Below are positions 53,394-61,989 of a DNA stretch of 64,000 nt, piece after piece. The translations under genes and the position numbers were made by a program. The stretch's first letter is position 1. Every line of letters starts with the position of its first letter. Source of the stretch: Paraburkholderia edwinii (lineage in GTDB: Bacteria > Pseudomonadota > Gammaproteobacteria > Burkholderiales > Burkholderiaceae); the NCBI RefSeq assembly GCF_019428685.1, contig NZ_CP080096.1, positions 1,550,001 through 1,614,000 on the forward strand, given 5' to 3'. A model generated the notes under the pieces. It worked only from the letters and a program-made list of their open reading frames with translations, did no database searches and was not told where the DNA came from.

Positions 53394-54247
53394 GAGCGAA
53401 CCTGAATTCGAAGCCTGGGCGTCGCGATAGCGGCGGTGATGACGGCGGGCCACGTGCCGCGCCGCGCACGACCGGCGCTTCCGCAATCGCTTCTTCCAGT
53501 GAGTCGACGCGGGCGCGAGGCGTCGATCGCGTCGTTGCCCTGCTCAGGCAGTTGCATGATGCAAGGCGTCCGCTCAGCATGCGCGAGCTGATCGAATCGA
53601 CGGGCGCGCCGCGCTCGAGCGTCTACGAGCTTGTGACGATTCTGACCGATGCCGGCTGGCTCGAAACGCGCCCGGACGGCAGCGTGTTTTTCGGCCGCGA
53701 GATGCATTACTACGGCGCCGACTATGCAGTGCATAACGATCTGATCAGCCGCGCGCATCAAACCATACTTTCGCTTGTGAAAGTCCACGACGAGACCGCG
53801 CAGCTTTGCATGCTCGAAGGCAACAAGTACACCGTGGTGTTATCGGAAAACAGCGCGCGGCCTTTCAATATTAGTTCCGATATCGGCGTCAGGGTGCCGA
53901 TTCCGTGGACCGCGACGGGCCGGCTGCTGCTTGCGCATTTAAGCGCGGATGAAATCCGCGCGCTGATTCCCGATGAAGATTTCGTGCTCGACAACGGCAC
54001 GCGCATTGTCTTCGACGATTTTCTGCACGACGTCGAGCGCGCGGCGCAACTGGGATACTGCTGCACCGAAGGTTTGTCGCAGACGTTTCGCTGCTGCATG
54101 GCCGCTCCGATTCGCGACCGCGCGGGCCATGCGGTCGCGGCGCTCTGCTTTATGACCGGGCGCGACACAGACCCATCCAAACGCGCCGCGATGCTCGACG
54201 ATCTGATCCGCTCGGCTAAAGCCTTGTCGCAGACTTACGCGCGCTAA
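53390..54247 (+). CDS. IclR-family regulator
   Basis: 285 residues. The N-terminal 40 residues are low complexity (Arg, Ser, Gly). A helix-turn-helix follows ([43 protein letters not shown]), then the IclR effector domain with [16 protein letters not shown] and [20 protein letters not shown]. Start TTG 53390, overlapping the ATPase stop; no later good start was found. It likely regulates the operon it ends, through the palindromes at 50192-50217. Confidence 0.85.
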   Translation: MRANLNSKPGRRDSGGDDGGPRAAPRTTGASAIASSSESTRARGVDRVVALLRQLHDARRPLSMRELIESTGAPRSSVYELVTILTDAGWLETRPDGSVFFGREMHYYGADYAVHNDLISRAHQTILSLVKVHDETAQLCMLEGNKYTVVLSENSARPFNISSDIGVRVPIPWTATGRLLLAHLSADEIRALIPDEDFVLDNGTRIVFDDFLHDVERAAQLGYCCTEGLSQTFRCCMAAPIRDRAGHAVAALCFMTGRDTDPSKRAAMLDDLIRSAKALSQTYAR

Positions 54248-54306
54248 GGCTAAAGCCAAGGCCGAGGCCGAGGCAAAAGCTGGAGCAAAAGGCGCGTAAG
54301 TCTTTT

Positions 54307-54344
54307 CTTTAGCGCAACAGCGCGTCTTTAGTGCAACAGCACGT
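54307..54344. repeat. Tandem mini-hairpins with paired base changes
   Basis: Two 19-base units (54307-54325 and 54326-54344), CTTTAGCGCAACAGCGCGT and CTTTAGTGCAACAGCACGT, each fold into a short stem: GCGC-AACA-GCGC and GTGC-AACA-GCAC. They lie between the IclR stop and the converging dehydrogenase stop. The second base pair differs but stays paired in both. Confidence 0.5.
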
Positions 54345-56161
54345 CAATGCGTTTGATGCCCCAACGCCCACACGTAAGCTGACACCGCTTTCAAATCATC
54401 CTGTGACAGTTGCACGCCGCCCATCGGTGGCATGACGCCGCTATGTTCCTTCGGATGCGGCACGCCATTGGCAATCGTTTGTTGAATGCCCGAGAGGCTG
54501 CCATCGCTCCACAACCATTTGCCGGCCGTCAGATCCGCGCCGATGCCTGAACCTTTAGCATCCGATCCGTGACATCCCGAGCACGTCGCGCCGCCCACCT
54601 GGCCTGCGAACACGCGCGCACCAAGCGCGACCTGCTGTGCCGATGAACCGGGCGGCACGGGCAAACCTGCCGTGACTTTACCCGCGTCCGGATGAATACC
54701 CTCGGGCGGCAGTTCTGAACTCGACGTCGACTGCGCGCCCGGCGACTTCGCGGCTGCCGCGACCTGAGCATCCGGATTGCCGCCGTGATACGTGACCCGC
54801 CAGATGCGGCCATGAATATCGTCGGAGATAAAGAGCGCGCCGTCATGCGCGACCGCTAGCCCCGAAGGACGGAACGCCGCCTGGCCCGGTTCCATGACGG
54901 CACCCGCAAAACCGTCGGCAAACACCAGGTACTTGCCCGCGGTCGCCTTGCCGTTATGGAAAGGCTGGAACACGACGTTGTAGCCTTCCTGCGGACCCGG
55001 TGCGCGATTCCATGAACCATGAAACGCGATCAATGCGCCGCCGTCGTAAGCATGCGGGAAACTGCCCGCGCCGCTCTTCGCTTCATAGAACACCATGTCA
55101 TTGGGCGCCCAGTGGCCCGGGAACCATGCGACGGGCGCGGTACGTCCGCTGCAAAGACCGGCTTTCTTGCCGTCGCCGCCATACTCGGGTGCGAGCACGA
55201 GCTTCTTTTGCGTCTGGTCGAAATAGCATTCCGGCCAGCCGTAATCGGCGCCTTGCTTGAGCTCCACCACTTCTTCCGCGGGCAGTTCCTGCCCTTGCTT
55301 AGCGGTATAGAGTTCAGGCCAGTCTTCGTGAAGCTGATCGCGGCCATGCTGCGTTGAAAAGATACGGCCCGATCCGTCGAGTGCGATACCTTCGCCATTG
55401 CGAATGCCGCTCACGTAGCGCCCGGCCGCCGAGAATTTCTGGTCTGTCTTGTTTGCGTCATAACGCCAGATGCCCGCGCGCGTGTCCTTCTCGGTGCACG
55501 GCTCATTGCCCTTCGAATGCGGCGTGCGGTTTTCCTGCTCGCAAGCATTGGTTGCCGAACCGAGATCGATCAGCAGATCGCCTTTGGGCGTGATTGCGAT
55601 CGGATGCATCGGATGGTCACCGGTCACGGGCAAGCCCGATACGATCACTTCGCCTTTGCCAGAAGGCGCGACATCGCCGGCTTTGAGCGTATAGCGCATG
55701 ATGCGGTCATTGCTTTCCGCGTAGATCGCGTTGTTATAGAACGCGATACCGGTGCCGCCGTGACCGCCATCATTGGGGCCATCGCCAAAGCGCTGTACGA
55801 CATCCGCGTGTCCGCCACCCTTCGTATCTTTTAATGCAACGACATAGCCGCCAGGCGGCGGCGTGTTGACCTTGTAGTATCTGCCGCTCCACGTATTCAC
55901 GTATAGCGTGCCGTCCGGGCCTACCGTCATTTGTCGCGCGTGGCCAATGTCGTCTGCGAAGATCGTCGCGCAGAAACCCGGCGGCAGCGTAATGCCGGTC
56001 GCTTCGTTGTTGCAGGTCTGCGCGGCCTTGGCGCTTTCGGCCGCATGGGCCGGCTGCATGACATGCACATGAGGGGCGAGGGCAAGCGATATTGCGGCAA
56101 GGCCGGCTATACCGGCCAGGCGCATAACGGATCCAGCGGACGACGCATACTTGACGCGCAT
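54344..56161 (-). CDS. Sorbosone-dehydrogenase-like (glucose/sorbosone) protein fused to cytochrome c
   Basis: 605 residues. A signal peptide is followed by a PQQ-glucose-dehydrogenase-type beta-propeller (PPGFCATIFADDIGHARQM, IYAESNDRIMRYTLKAGD, NGEGIALDGSGRIFSTQHGR) and, near residue 530, one cytochrome c motif CSGCH with a later Met as possible ligand (VMPPMGG). It probably oxidises a sugar or aldose in the periplasm with electrons passed to the respiratory chain. ATG 56161 with GGAG upstream. Cys pairs in the propeller are many (for example NACEQEN). Confidence 0.86.
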   Translation of the reverse strand: MRVKYASSAGSVMRLAGIAGLAAISLALAPHVHVMQPAHAAESAKAAQTCNNEATGITLPPGFCATIFADDIGHARQMTVGPDGTLYVNTWSGRYYKVNTPPPGGYVVALKDTKGGGHADVVQRFGDGPNDGGHGGTGIAFYNNAIYAESNDRIMRYTLKAGDVAPSGKGEVIVSGLPVTGDHPMHPIAITPKGDLLIDLGSATNACEQENRTPHSKGNEPCTEKDTRAGIWRYDANKTDQKFSAAGRYVSGIRNGEGIALDGSGRIFSTQHGRDQLHEDWPELYTAKQGQELPAEEVVELKQGADYGWPECYFDQTQKKLVLAPEYGGDGKKAGLCSGRTAPVAWFPGHWAPNDMVFYEAKSGAGSFPHAYDGGALIAFHGSWNRAPGPQEGYNVVFQPFHNGKATAGKYLVFADGFAGAVMEPGQAAFRPSGLAVAHDGALFISDDIHGRIWRVTYHGGNPDAQVAAAAKSPGAQSTSSSELPPEGIHPDAGKVTAGLPVPPGSSAQQVALGARVFAGQVGGATCSGCHGSDAKGSGIGADLTAGKWLWSDGSLSGIQQTIANGVPHPKEHSGVMPPMGGVQLSQDDLKAVSAYVWALGHQTH

Positions 56162-56256
56162 TGGGCGATCTCCTTGATACGGCAATCAGCAAGCGACGTG
56201 CATGCATCAAGCACACAGGCGCGCTTGCAAGACGTGTCTCCACACACTTGCATGAC

Positions 56257-56282
56257 GGGTATGCACACGCGCGTGCATACCC
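56257..56282. promoter_or_regulatory. Strong inverted repeat upstream of the sorbosone-dehydrogenase-like gene
   Basis: GGGTATGCAC (56257-56266) and GTGCATACCC (56273-56282) are perfect 10-base arms with a 6-base spacer, 96 bases before the start at 56161. This is a good operator candidate. Confidence 0.5.
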
Positions 56283-56417
56283 CGACCGCGTGGCGTATGC
56301 CAGCGGCAGCAGCAGTGAACAAAAAGGATTGTTTAAGCCCGGGCTGAACGAGTATAGGCGATAGTTAAGCGAACGGCGAATAGCGTAATGATTTATGCGG
56401 GATCGATGACAACAATG

Positions 56418-57593
56418 TCAAGGTTGTAAGCTGTCGGCATCGGTACCAGCATGGGCGCCTGGTTTCGTATCGATTGAAGCGGCGTTAGCCGCGTGGTTTG
56501 TGCTTGCAGTCGTGCTTGTTTTTGCAATGCGCGATTCCGCGATTTGCCATGCGAGCATGCCGGGCACGAAGATCACGAGATCGCGCACACGCCGTGCGCC
56601 CGCAAGCGCGAGACATGTTGCCGGCTCGAGCCCGAGCATGCCGCCGATCAGCAGAAAGCCGCCTTCCTGCACGCCGAGCGCGGCCGGCACGAAAAACGCG
56701 GCGCTGGCCACCACTTGAACGAGCGAATCGATAACAAAGGCCTTGGCAAAGCTGACAGGCGTGTCGAAGAAGTAAAGCGCAAGCCAGATTTCAAGCGATG
56801 TACCCAGCGCCTGAAGCGGCTGCCAGATAAGCAGATAGCGCAAGACGATCGCTCGGCGGCGCCAGATGCGCTTGATCTTTTCGTCGATATCGGCGGACTT
56901 ACCGACGAGTTCGCCAAGCTTGCCGCTGGCGATTCGATCGAGTACGCGCATGATCCGTTCGAACGGATTCGCGTGCTGGATCAGCGCGAATATCGCGAAC
57001 GCGGGCGCGATCAGCAGGAGGCCCCACGCAAGGTGGCTCACGATGCGCAGTGCGTCCGATTGCACATTCGCAAACAGATAAGCGATGCCTGCCGCGGCAA
57101 ACAGCAACTGACTGATCACCGTGAGCTGCATATCGGCAATCAGGCTCGCGGCGGACATCGAGGTTGCAAAGCCGCTTTTGAGAAGCAGCCGGAACGAGAT
57201 GAGGTCGCCGCCGATGCGCGCGACCGGCAATAGACCATTGATCGATTCGCGAATCCAGATCAGACCGAGCAGTGTCCGGTAACGCGGCAGCGGAGGATCG
57301 AGCATCAGCGTTTGCCATGCGCGTGCGTTGGCTAGCATATGCAGCACATGCGCAAGCGCGGCGATAACGAGGCCGAGTGCCGCCGTGCGCACGAGCGACA
57401 GCACCGCATAGGGATCGTCACTCGCAATGAGCCACAGCGCGATCAGCAATCCTGCAGCGGCGGCAACACGGCCAAGGTATCGCATCGCGCGCCCACCCGG
57501 CATCGCCACACGAAAGCGGCGGCGCAGCAGATCGCCTGGCCGCGGCAACGCGCCGCCTTCGGAATGGGATCGTACTATGCGCGGTAATCGCAT
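56418..57593 (-). CDS. Lysylphosphatidylglycerol-synthase-TM-like / HpnL-like membrane protein
   Basis: 391 residues, eight or so membrane helices. GLLPVARIGGDLISFRLLLKSG and FFVPAALGVQEGGFLLIGGMLGL are typical of the UPF0104 / HpnL-type family, which moves or flips lipids such as hopanoids. The ATG 57593 is preferred because GAGG lies six bases upstream; others at 57503 and 57485 are in frame. The C-terminal tail is polar. Neighbours do not include other hopanoid genes in this window. Confidence 0.82.
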   Translation of the reverse strand: MRLPRIVRSHSEGGALPRPGDLLRRRFRVAMPGGRAMRYLGRVAAAAGLLIALWLIASDDPYAVLSLVRTAALGLVIAALAHVLHMLANARAWQTLMLDPPLPRYRTLLGLIWIRESINGLLPVARIGGDLISFRLLLKSGFATSMSAASLIADMQLTVISQLLFAAAGIAYLFANVQSDALRIVSHLAWGLLLIAPAFAIFALIQHANPFERIMRVLDRIASGKLGELVGKSADIDEKIKRIWRRRAIVLRYLLIWQPLQALGTSLEIWLALYFFDTPVSFAKAFVIDSLVQVVASAAFFVPAALGVQEGGFLLIGGMLGLEPATCLALAGARRVRDLVIFVPGMLAWQIAESRIAKTSTTASTNHAANAASIDTKPGAHAGTDADSLQP

Positions 57594-57616
57594 CGTTCGC
57601 CTCAGTTGGCCAGACC

Positions 57617-57817
57617 TCAAGGCACAGGAGCATGAGCGCGCGCACTGAGGTCTTCCGCTGACATCGATTGTGCGCCCGTTGCCGTGAAGTTGTTATCGAC
57701 ACTTTGTTCGTTTCCGCCCGCATCGAACGATCGCGCAAGGCCGATCCGTTCCCAGCCGGGAGACAACCACGCGGCACCCGCGGCCGCGACCTTCAGCTCG
57801 AAGCGGATGCGCCACAC
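57617..57817 (-). CDS. Possible small protein upstream of the HpnL-like gene
   Basis: 66 residues from a GTG at 57817, with GAGG six bases upstream and its stop 23 bases before the next start. The sequence (WRIRFELKVAAAGAAWL, then DAGGNEQSVDNNFTATGAQ) matches no family I know and could be chance. It is the best coding candidate in the 421-base gap 57594-58014; otherwise I see nothing there except the region before the MFS start. Confidence 0.22.
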   Translation of the reverse strand: MWRIRFELKVAAAGAAWLSPGWERIGLARSFDAGGNEQSVDNNFTATGAQSMSAEDLSARAHAPVP

Positions 57818-58014
57818 ATTCAGCCTCGCGCGATGCCACGAGCGTGACGCGGGCCCGGCCCACCTTGTACGGAATTTGCACTGCCGATTGCGTAATCTGA
57901 TGAATCACGGCACATTGCGTAACGTTCTTTGCAACGAGCCACATTGCGCCACACCTCGGGTGGGTCCGCCATCCGGCGGTCAGCGCACATTCGGACAATA
58001 GAGGTCTTCCGCGA

Positions 58015-59202
58015 ATGAATCGATCGGTCTACTGGGTGATGGCGCTGGCTGCAGGCGTCGTCGTCGCGAACAACTACTACAACCAGCCCTTGCTCGTCGA
58101 TTTCGCGCATACGTTCAATGTCACCGAGCGGGCGGCCGGCTCCGCGTCGGTCGCCGCACAGACGGGCTATGCGCTCGGCTTGCTGCTCTTCGTTCCGCTT
58201 GGCGACATGGTCAGGCGCACGACGCTTTTTACGGTTACGCTGCTTGCCGCGGCCGCGGCGCTTATCGCGACCGCGTTCGCGCCGACGCTTGCCTGGCTGA
58301 TCGTCGCGAGTTTCGTGACAAGCCTGACAAGCGTGACGCCGCAACTGCTAACGCCGCTGGCCGCGCAACTGGCCGGACCCCAGCAGCGCGGCAGGGCGGT
58401 CGGAACGGTGATGTTCGGACTGCTGTGCGGCATCCTGCTGTCGCGCACGGTGTCGGGCCTGCTTGCCGAATCGTTCGGCTGGCGCGCGGTGTACGGCGTT
58501 GCGGCGGTCGCGATGATCGGCATCGTCGCGATGCTGCTTGCGGTCATACCGCGCACCGAGCCGACGTTTTCGGGCAGTTGGGGAAGCCTGATGGGCTCGC
58601 TGTGGACACTGCTGCGCGATGCGCCGCTCATCCGCCAGACGTCGGCGATCGCCGCGCTGCAATTCGCCGCATTCAGTGCGTTCTGGACAACGCTCGCCTT
58701 TCATCTGCATGCCATCGATCCGCGCTATGGCAGCGCGACGGCGGGTCTGTTCGGTTTAGTCGGCGTGGTCGGCGCGAGCGCATCGACGGTGTCGGGCAAA
58801 TGGACCGATCGCGGCGATGCGCGCGGGGTCGTGCTCGCGGGCAGCATGGCGATGGTGATTGCGTATGGCGTGTTCGCGCTGGTCGGCAGTTCGATTGTGG
58901 GGCTCGTCGCCGGTGTGATCGTGCTCGACTTCGGCGTGCAGATCGGACACGTCGCGAATATGTCGCGCAATATGGGCATCAGCGCGGGCGCGATGAACCG
59001 CATCAATACGCTTTATATGACGATTCGTTTTGCGGGTGGCGCGCTCGGCACCGCGGTGGGCACATTCGCGTGGAGCGTCTGGGGCTGGGCCGGTGTTTGC
59101 GCGACGGGGCTCGCATTCGCGTCGGCATCGGTGGTCGTGCAACTCGTTTCAGATCGCCACGCGCGGCCGCTGTTTGCCGGCCGCGACGAAACCAAAGGCT
59201 GA
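58015..59202 (+). CDS. MFS transporter
   Basis: 395 residues, twelve helices. MALAAGVVVANNYYNQPLL with GDMVRRTTLFTVTLL is the YdiM/YfcJ-like or drug-type exporter group with an Asn-Tyr-Tyr motif in helix 1. In the second half GKWTDRGDARGVVLAG is the matching loop. A second, similar protein lies at 60696-61934 with the related motif NIYYAQPLAG, so the two may be paralogues. ATG 58015. Confidence 0.87.
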   Translation: MNRSVYWVMALAAGVVVANNYYNQPLLVDFAHTFNVTERAAGSASVAAQTGYALGLLLFVPLGDMVRRTTLFTVTLLAAAAALIATAFAPTLAWLIVASFVTSLTSVTPQLLTPLAAQLAGPQQRGRAVGTVMFGLLCGILLSRTVSGLLAESFGWRAVYGVAAVAMIGIVAMLLAVIPRTEPTFSGSWGSLMGSLWTLLRDAPLIRQTSAIAALQFAAFSAFWTTLAFHLHAIDPRYGSATAGLFGLVGVVGASASTVSGKWTDRGDARGVVLAGSMAMVIAYGVFALVGSSIVGLVAGVIVLDFGVQIGHVANMSRNMGISAGAMNRINTLYMTIRFAGGALGTAVGTFAWSVWGWAGVCATGLAFASASVVVQLVSDRHARPLFAGRDETKG

Positions 59203-59371
59203 TGCCGCAAGCCGGTTACCGCTCTCCATATCGCGGGAAGACCTCACACATACGCAGGTTTTCGGATCGGCATATGATGGCCGCTGGCTGCGATATTGGT
59301 CGCCGCTTTGGTAACCCCATGGCCGCGTTCAGGCCGTTGCGTTGTGCTCCGCCCACTCGATGAGGTCGCAT

Positions 59372-59758
59372 ATGCAGAATACGGTGAAGACGGTGAAGAT
59401 TCCCGGTCCCGATCATCCGATCACGATAACGAAAAGCCGGTCGCACATCGTGGTTGTCGTAGCCGGAAAAGTGATTGCCGATACGAGGAACGCGCTCGTG
59501 CTGCGCGAGGCTTCGTACCGGGAGGTGCTCTACATTCCGCGCGAAGATGCGGACATGGCGCAGCTCGAGCGCACGTCGCACGCAACCTATTGCCCGTACA
59601 AGGGCGACTGCAGTTACTACAGCATTCCGGCCGGCGGCGACCGCTCGGTCAACGCGGTCTGGACGTATGAAACTCCTTATGATGCGGTCAGCGAGATCAA
59701 AGGTCATCTCGCGTTCTATCCGGACCGTGTCGACGCAATGCAGATTCAGCCGGATTGA
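59372..59758 (+). CDS. DUF427-domain protein
   Basis: 128 residues. IPGPDHPITITKSRSHIVVVVAGKVIADT, then REVLYIPREDADMAQLERTSHATYCPYKGDCSYYSI and AFYPDRVD, are the DUF427 core. The function of this family is not settled. ATG 59372 with GAGG seven bases upstream. It precedes, by 136 bases, the small membrane protein gene at 59895, with the hairpin at 59782-59888 between. Confidence 0.85.
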   Translation: MQNTVKTVKIPGPDHPITITKSRSHIVVVVAGKVIADTRNALVLREASYREVLYIPREDADMAQLERTSHATYCPYKGDCSYYSIPAGGDRSVNAVWTYETPYDAVSEIKGHLAFYPDRVDAMQIQPD

Positions 59759-59781
59759 TTTTTCCGGATCGCAACGTCCAT

Positions 59782-59888
59782 TCCGTTCGGGTATCGAATT
59801 TGCTTTCGAAAAGAAAGCCTGGGCTGGGCAGCTGAGGTGGACATCGCCTCAGCGTGCCCGATTTCCGCTTTCCGATACCCGAACGGAG
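59782..59888 (+). promoter_or_regulatory. Long nested hairpin leader before the 55-residue membrane protein
   Basis: An outer stem, 15 of 15 paired: TCCGTTCGGGTATCG (59782-59796) with its complement at 59873-59887. Inside it lie GAAAGC (59813-59818) with GCTTTC (59867-59872), GGGCA (59826-59830) with TGCCC (59855-59859) and GCTGAGG (59831-59837) with CCTCAGC (59847-59853). GAAAGC can also pair locally with GCTTTC at 59802-59807. The outer arm reaches the GGAG (59885-59888) of the gene at 59895. Confidence 0.6.
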
Positions 59889-59894
59889 CCTTCG

Positions 59895-60062
59895 ATGACG
59901 CTAGTCATTTATCTCGTGGGATGGCTGATCCTGATTGCCGGCATCGCATGGGGGCTTGTCACCCTGCATGTCTCGCAGCATACGGTCGCGATCGTTGCGG
60001 TGATCATGGCGGGCATCGCGGTGATCACGGCCGCAAAGCGGATTCGTCACCGCGACCGGTAG
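59895..60062 (+). CDS. 55-residue membrane protein
   Basis: 55 residues with two membrane segments (LVIYLVGWLILIAGIAWGL and TVAIVAVIMAGIAVITA) and a short basic tail (KRIRHRDR). I recall similar short proteins in Burkholderia but know no function. ATG 59895 is chosen for the GGAG at 59885-59888, six bases upstream; the open frame further back is not coding. The hairpin partly covers that site, so translation may depend on structure. Confidence 0.68.
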   Translation: MTLVIYLVGWLILIAGIAWGLVTLHVSQHTVAIVAVIMAGIAVITAAKRIRHRDR

Positions 60063-60110
60063 GCGCGCTTCGCTTCGTTTAGCGCGCTTCTGGCCTGTCG
60101 CTCATTTGGC

Positions 60111-60386
60111 TCATTTGGCCGTCCATTCCGGCTTCGGCAACGGCAGCACCGGCGCAAATGCGGCCGGCAACCACGGCTGCCACGTGCGCATCATTTCCGT
60201 CCACATCATCAGCGGCCCGGCGAACGCGAACCAGCCCGGCTGCAGCAGCCATCGAGCGGCGGCATCGAACGAAGGGGTGGCGGTGATGTGAATCGTCACA
60301 ACCTCACCATTTTTTTCAGGCAGGTCGCGCCGGGTCATTTCCACATCGATTGTCGGAAAGTGCGCGGTCAGTTTCGTGTGATCCAT
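60111..60386 (-). CDS. Hypothetical protein
   Basis: 91 residues. It starts MDHTKLTAHFPTIDVEMTRRD, with TPSFDAAARWLLQPGWFAFAGPLMMW, and a hydrophobic middle that could attach it to the membrane. I do not know the family. ATG 60386 with GGAG eight bases upstream. It is convergent with the membrane protein gene at 59895-60062. Confidence 0.65.
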   Translation of the reverse strand: MDHTKLTAHFPTIDVEMTRRDLPEKNGEVVTIHITATPSFDAAARWLLQPGWFAFAGPLMMWTEMMRTWQPWLPAAFAPVLPLPKPEWTAK

Positions 60387-60695
60387 CGTTCAATCTCCAT
60401 CGAATGTGCGGTCGCGGTCGTGAAACGTGCCGTATTGCTTGCACTCCTGCGAATCAGTCTAACGCGATGCGATCCGCGCTGCTAGCGCGACGGTCGCATG
60501 CGGTCGGTCAGCATTTTGATGCATCGGCGAGCTTGGGCGTGCGCTTCATGCCGATGCTTTAAGGGAATAACTGCCAGTACGAGATTGTTCTGTTGTCGAT
60601 GCGGCCGCGCCGGGTTTTGCCGTCAGCCGCAGGACTTCCATGCACCGCATTCCGTCTATTTTGGAAACGCGGACTTCCTATTAAAGATTCCGTCC
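60387..60695. other. 309-base gap between the hypothetical gene and the MFS gene
   Basis: No gene is supported; the stretch holds the start regions of the two divergent genes. No repeat of note. Confidence 0.5.
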
Positions 60696-61934
60696 ATGAC
60701 AGACAACCTCGACTCGACGAAGCCGCCGGCCGCAAGCGAACGCGTATCGCCATGGCTCGTGTTGCTGGTGGCTTTCGCTTGCGGTCTGACCGCGGGCAAC
60801 ATCTATTACGCGCAGCCGCTCGCCGGATTGATCGGCGCCTCGCTCGGCGTCGCAAATGGCGCGACCGGTCTTATCGTGACGATGACGCAGATCGGTACCG
60901 GCGCCGGCATGTTGCTGGTGGTGCCGCTCGGCGATCTGATCGAAAGCCGGCGCCTTGCGCTGACGCTGCTGGGCATCGCGGCGCTCGGACTGCTCGGCGC
61001 TGCGCTGTCGCAGAACGTCGCGCTGTTTCTCGTTGCCGCGTGCCTGATCGGATTAGGCAGCGTCGCGGTTCACGTGCTCGTCCCGTATGCGGCGCATCTG
61101 GCGCCGGAGCGCATACGCGGGCGCGTGGTCGGCAACGTGACGAGCGGGGTGTTGCTCGGCATCATGCTGGCGCGCCCTGCATCGAGCTTCGTCACACAGA
61201 TTTCGTCGTCGTGGCACACCATCTTCTATTTGTCGGCGGCGTTGATGGCCGCCTTGATGGCGCTGCTCGCGATCGTGCTGCCGCCGCGCGAACCGCTGTC
61301 GAAGCTGCGCTATCTAGAACTTCTGGCATCGATGTGGCATCTGTTGCTCACGCAACCGGTCGTGCGGCGCCGCTCGTTTTATACCGGTTGTCTTGGGGCC
61401 GCATTCAGCCTGTTCTGGACCACCACGCCGCTGCTGCTTGCGGGGCCTGCGTTCAGGTTATCGCAAGGCGGTATCGCGTTGTTTGCGCTTGTCGGGGTGT
61501 CGGGCGCAATCGCCGCAACCCTATCGGGCAGTCTCGCGGATCGCGGCTGGACGCGGCCGGCCACCGCGGTTGCGTTGCTGGCCGTGATCGGTGCCTTGCT
61601 GCTTGCGCGATGGGTTCCACCGGGCGCGCCGCAATCGCTGACGTGCCTCGTTATCGCGGGCGTCGTGCTCGACTTCGGCGTGTCGTCGAATATCACGCTG
61701 GGGCAGCGCGCGATTTTTTCGTTGGGGCCGCAGTTCCGGTCGCGCGTCAACGGCGTCTATATGGCGACTTTTTTCGCGGGTAGTGCGCTTGGCTCCGCGT
61801 TAGGCGGCTGGTCGTACGCGCAGGGCGGCTGGCCTTTGACGTCGCTCGTCGGCCTCGCATTTCCGGTGGCCGCGCTCGTCTATTTCGTCACCGACCGCCA
61901 GCATTTCGCGAAACGCGAATCCCCGGCGGCGTAA
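60696..61934 (+). CDS. MFS transporter
   Basis: 412 residues, twelve helices. CGLTAGNIYYAQPLAGLIG in helix 1 and GDLIESRRLALTLLGIAALGL in the loop, with the second-half SLADRGWTRPAT, are the same subgroup as 58015-59202. Probably a small-molecule exporter. ATG 60696. The TetR gene at 61990 converges and is separated by a tandem repeat; it may regulate this exporter even so. Confidence 0.87.
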   Translation: MTDNLDSTKPPAASERVSPWLVLLVAFACGLTAGNIYYAQPLAGLIGASLGVANGATGLIVTMTQIGTGAGMLLVVPLGDLIESRRLALTLLGIAALGLLGAALSQNVALFLVAACLIGLGSVAVHVLVPYAAHLAPERIRGRVVGNVTSGVLLGIMLARPASSFVTQISSSWHTIFYLSAALMAALMALLAIVLPPREPLSKLRYLELLASMWHLLLTQPVVRRRSFYTGCLGAAFSLFWTTTPLLLAGPAFRLSQGGIALFALVGVSGAIAATLSGSLADRGWTRPATAVALLAVIGALLLARWVPPGAPQSLTCLVIAGVVLDFGVSSNITLGQRAIFSLGPQFRSRVNGVYMATFFAGSALGSALGGWSYAQGGWPLTSLVGLAFPVAALVYFVTDRQHFAKRESPAA

Positions 61935-61935
61935 T

Positions 61936-61987
61936 GACGCAAGCAGCGGACGCAAGCAGCGGACGCAAGCAGCGGACGCAAGCAGCG
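61936..61987. repeat. Four perfect copies of a 13-base tandem repeat
   Basis: GACGCAAGCAGCG is repeated four times without change (61936-61948, 61949-61961, 61962-61974, 61975-61987). It fills nearly all of the 55-base gap between the stop of the MFS gene and the stop of the converging TetR gene. Confidence 0.95.
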
Positions 61988-61989
61988 AT

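Noticed and set aside
57684-58001. 105-codon plus-strand open frame before the MFS gene at 58015
   Set aside because: No ribosome site, composition not coding-like, and no family pattern.
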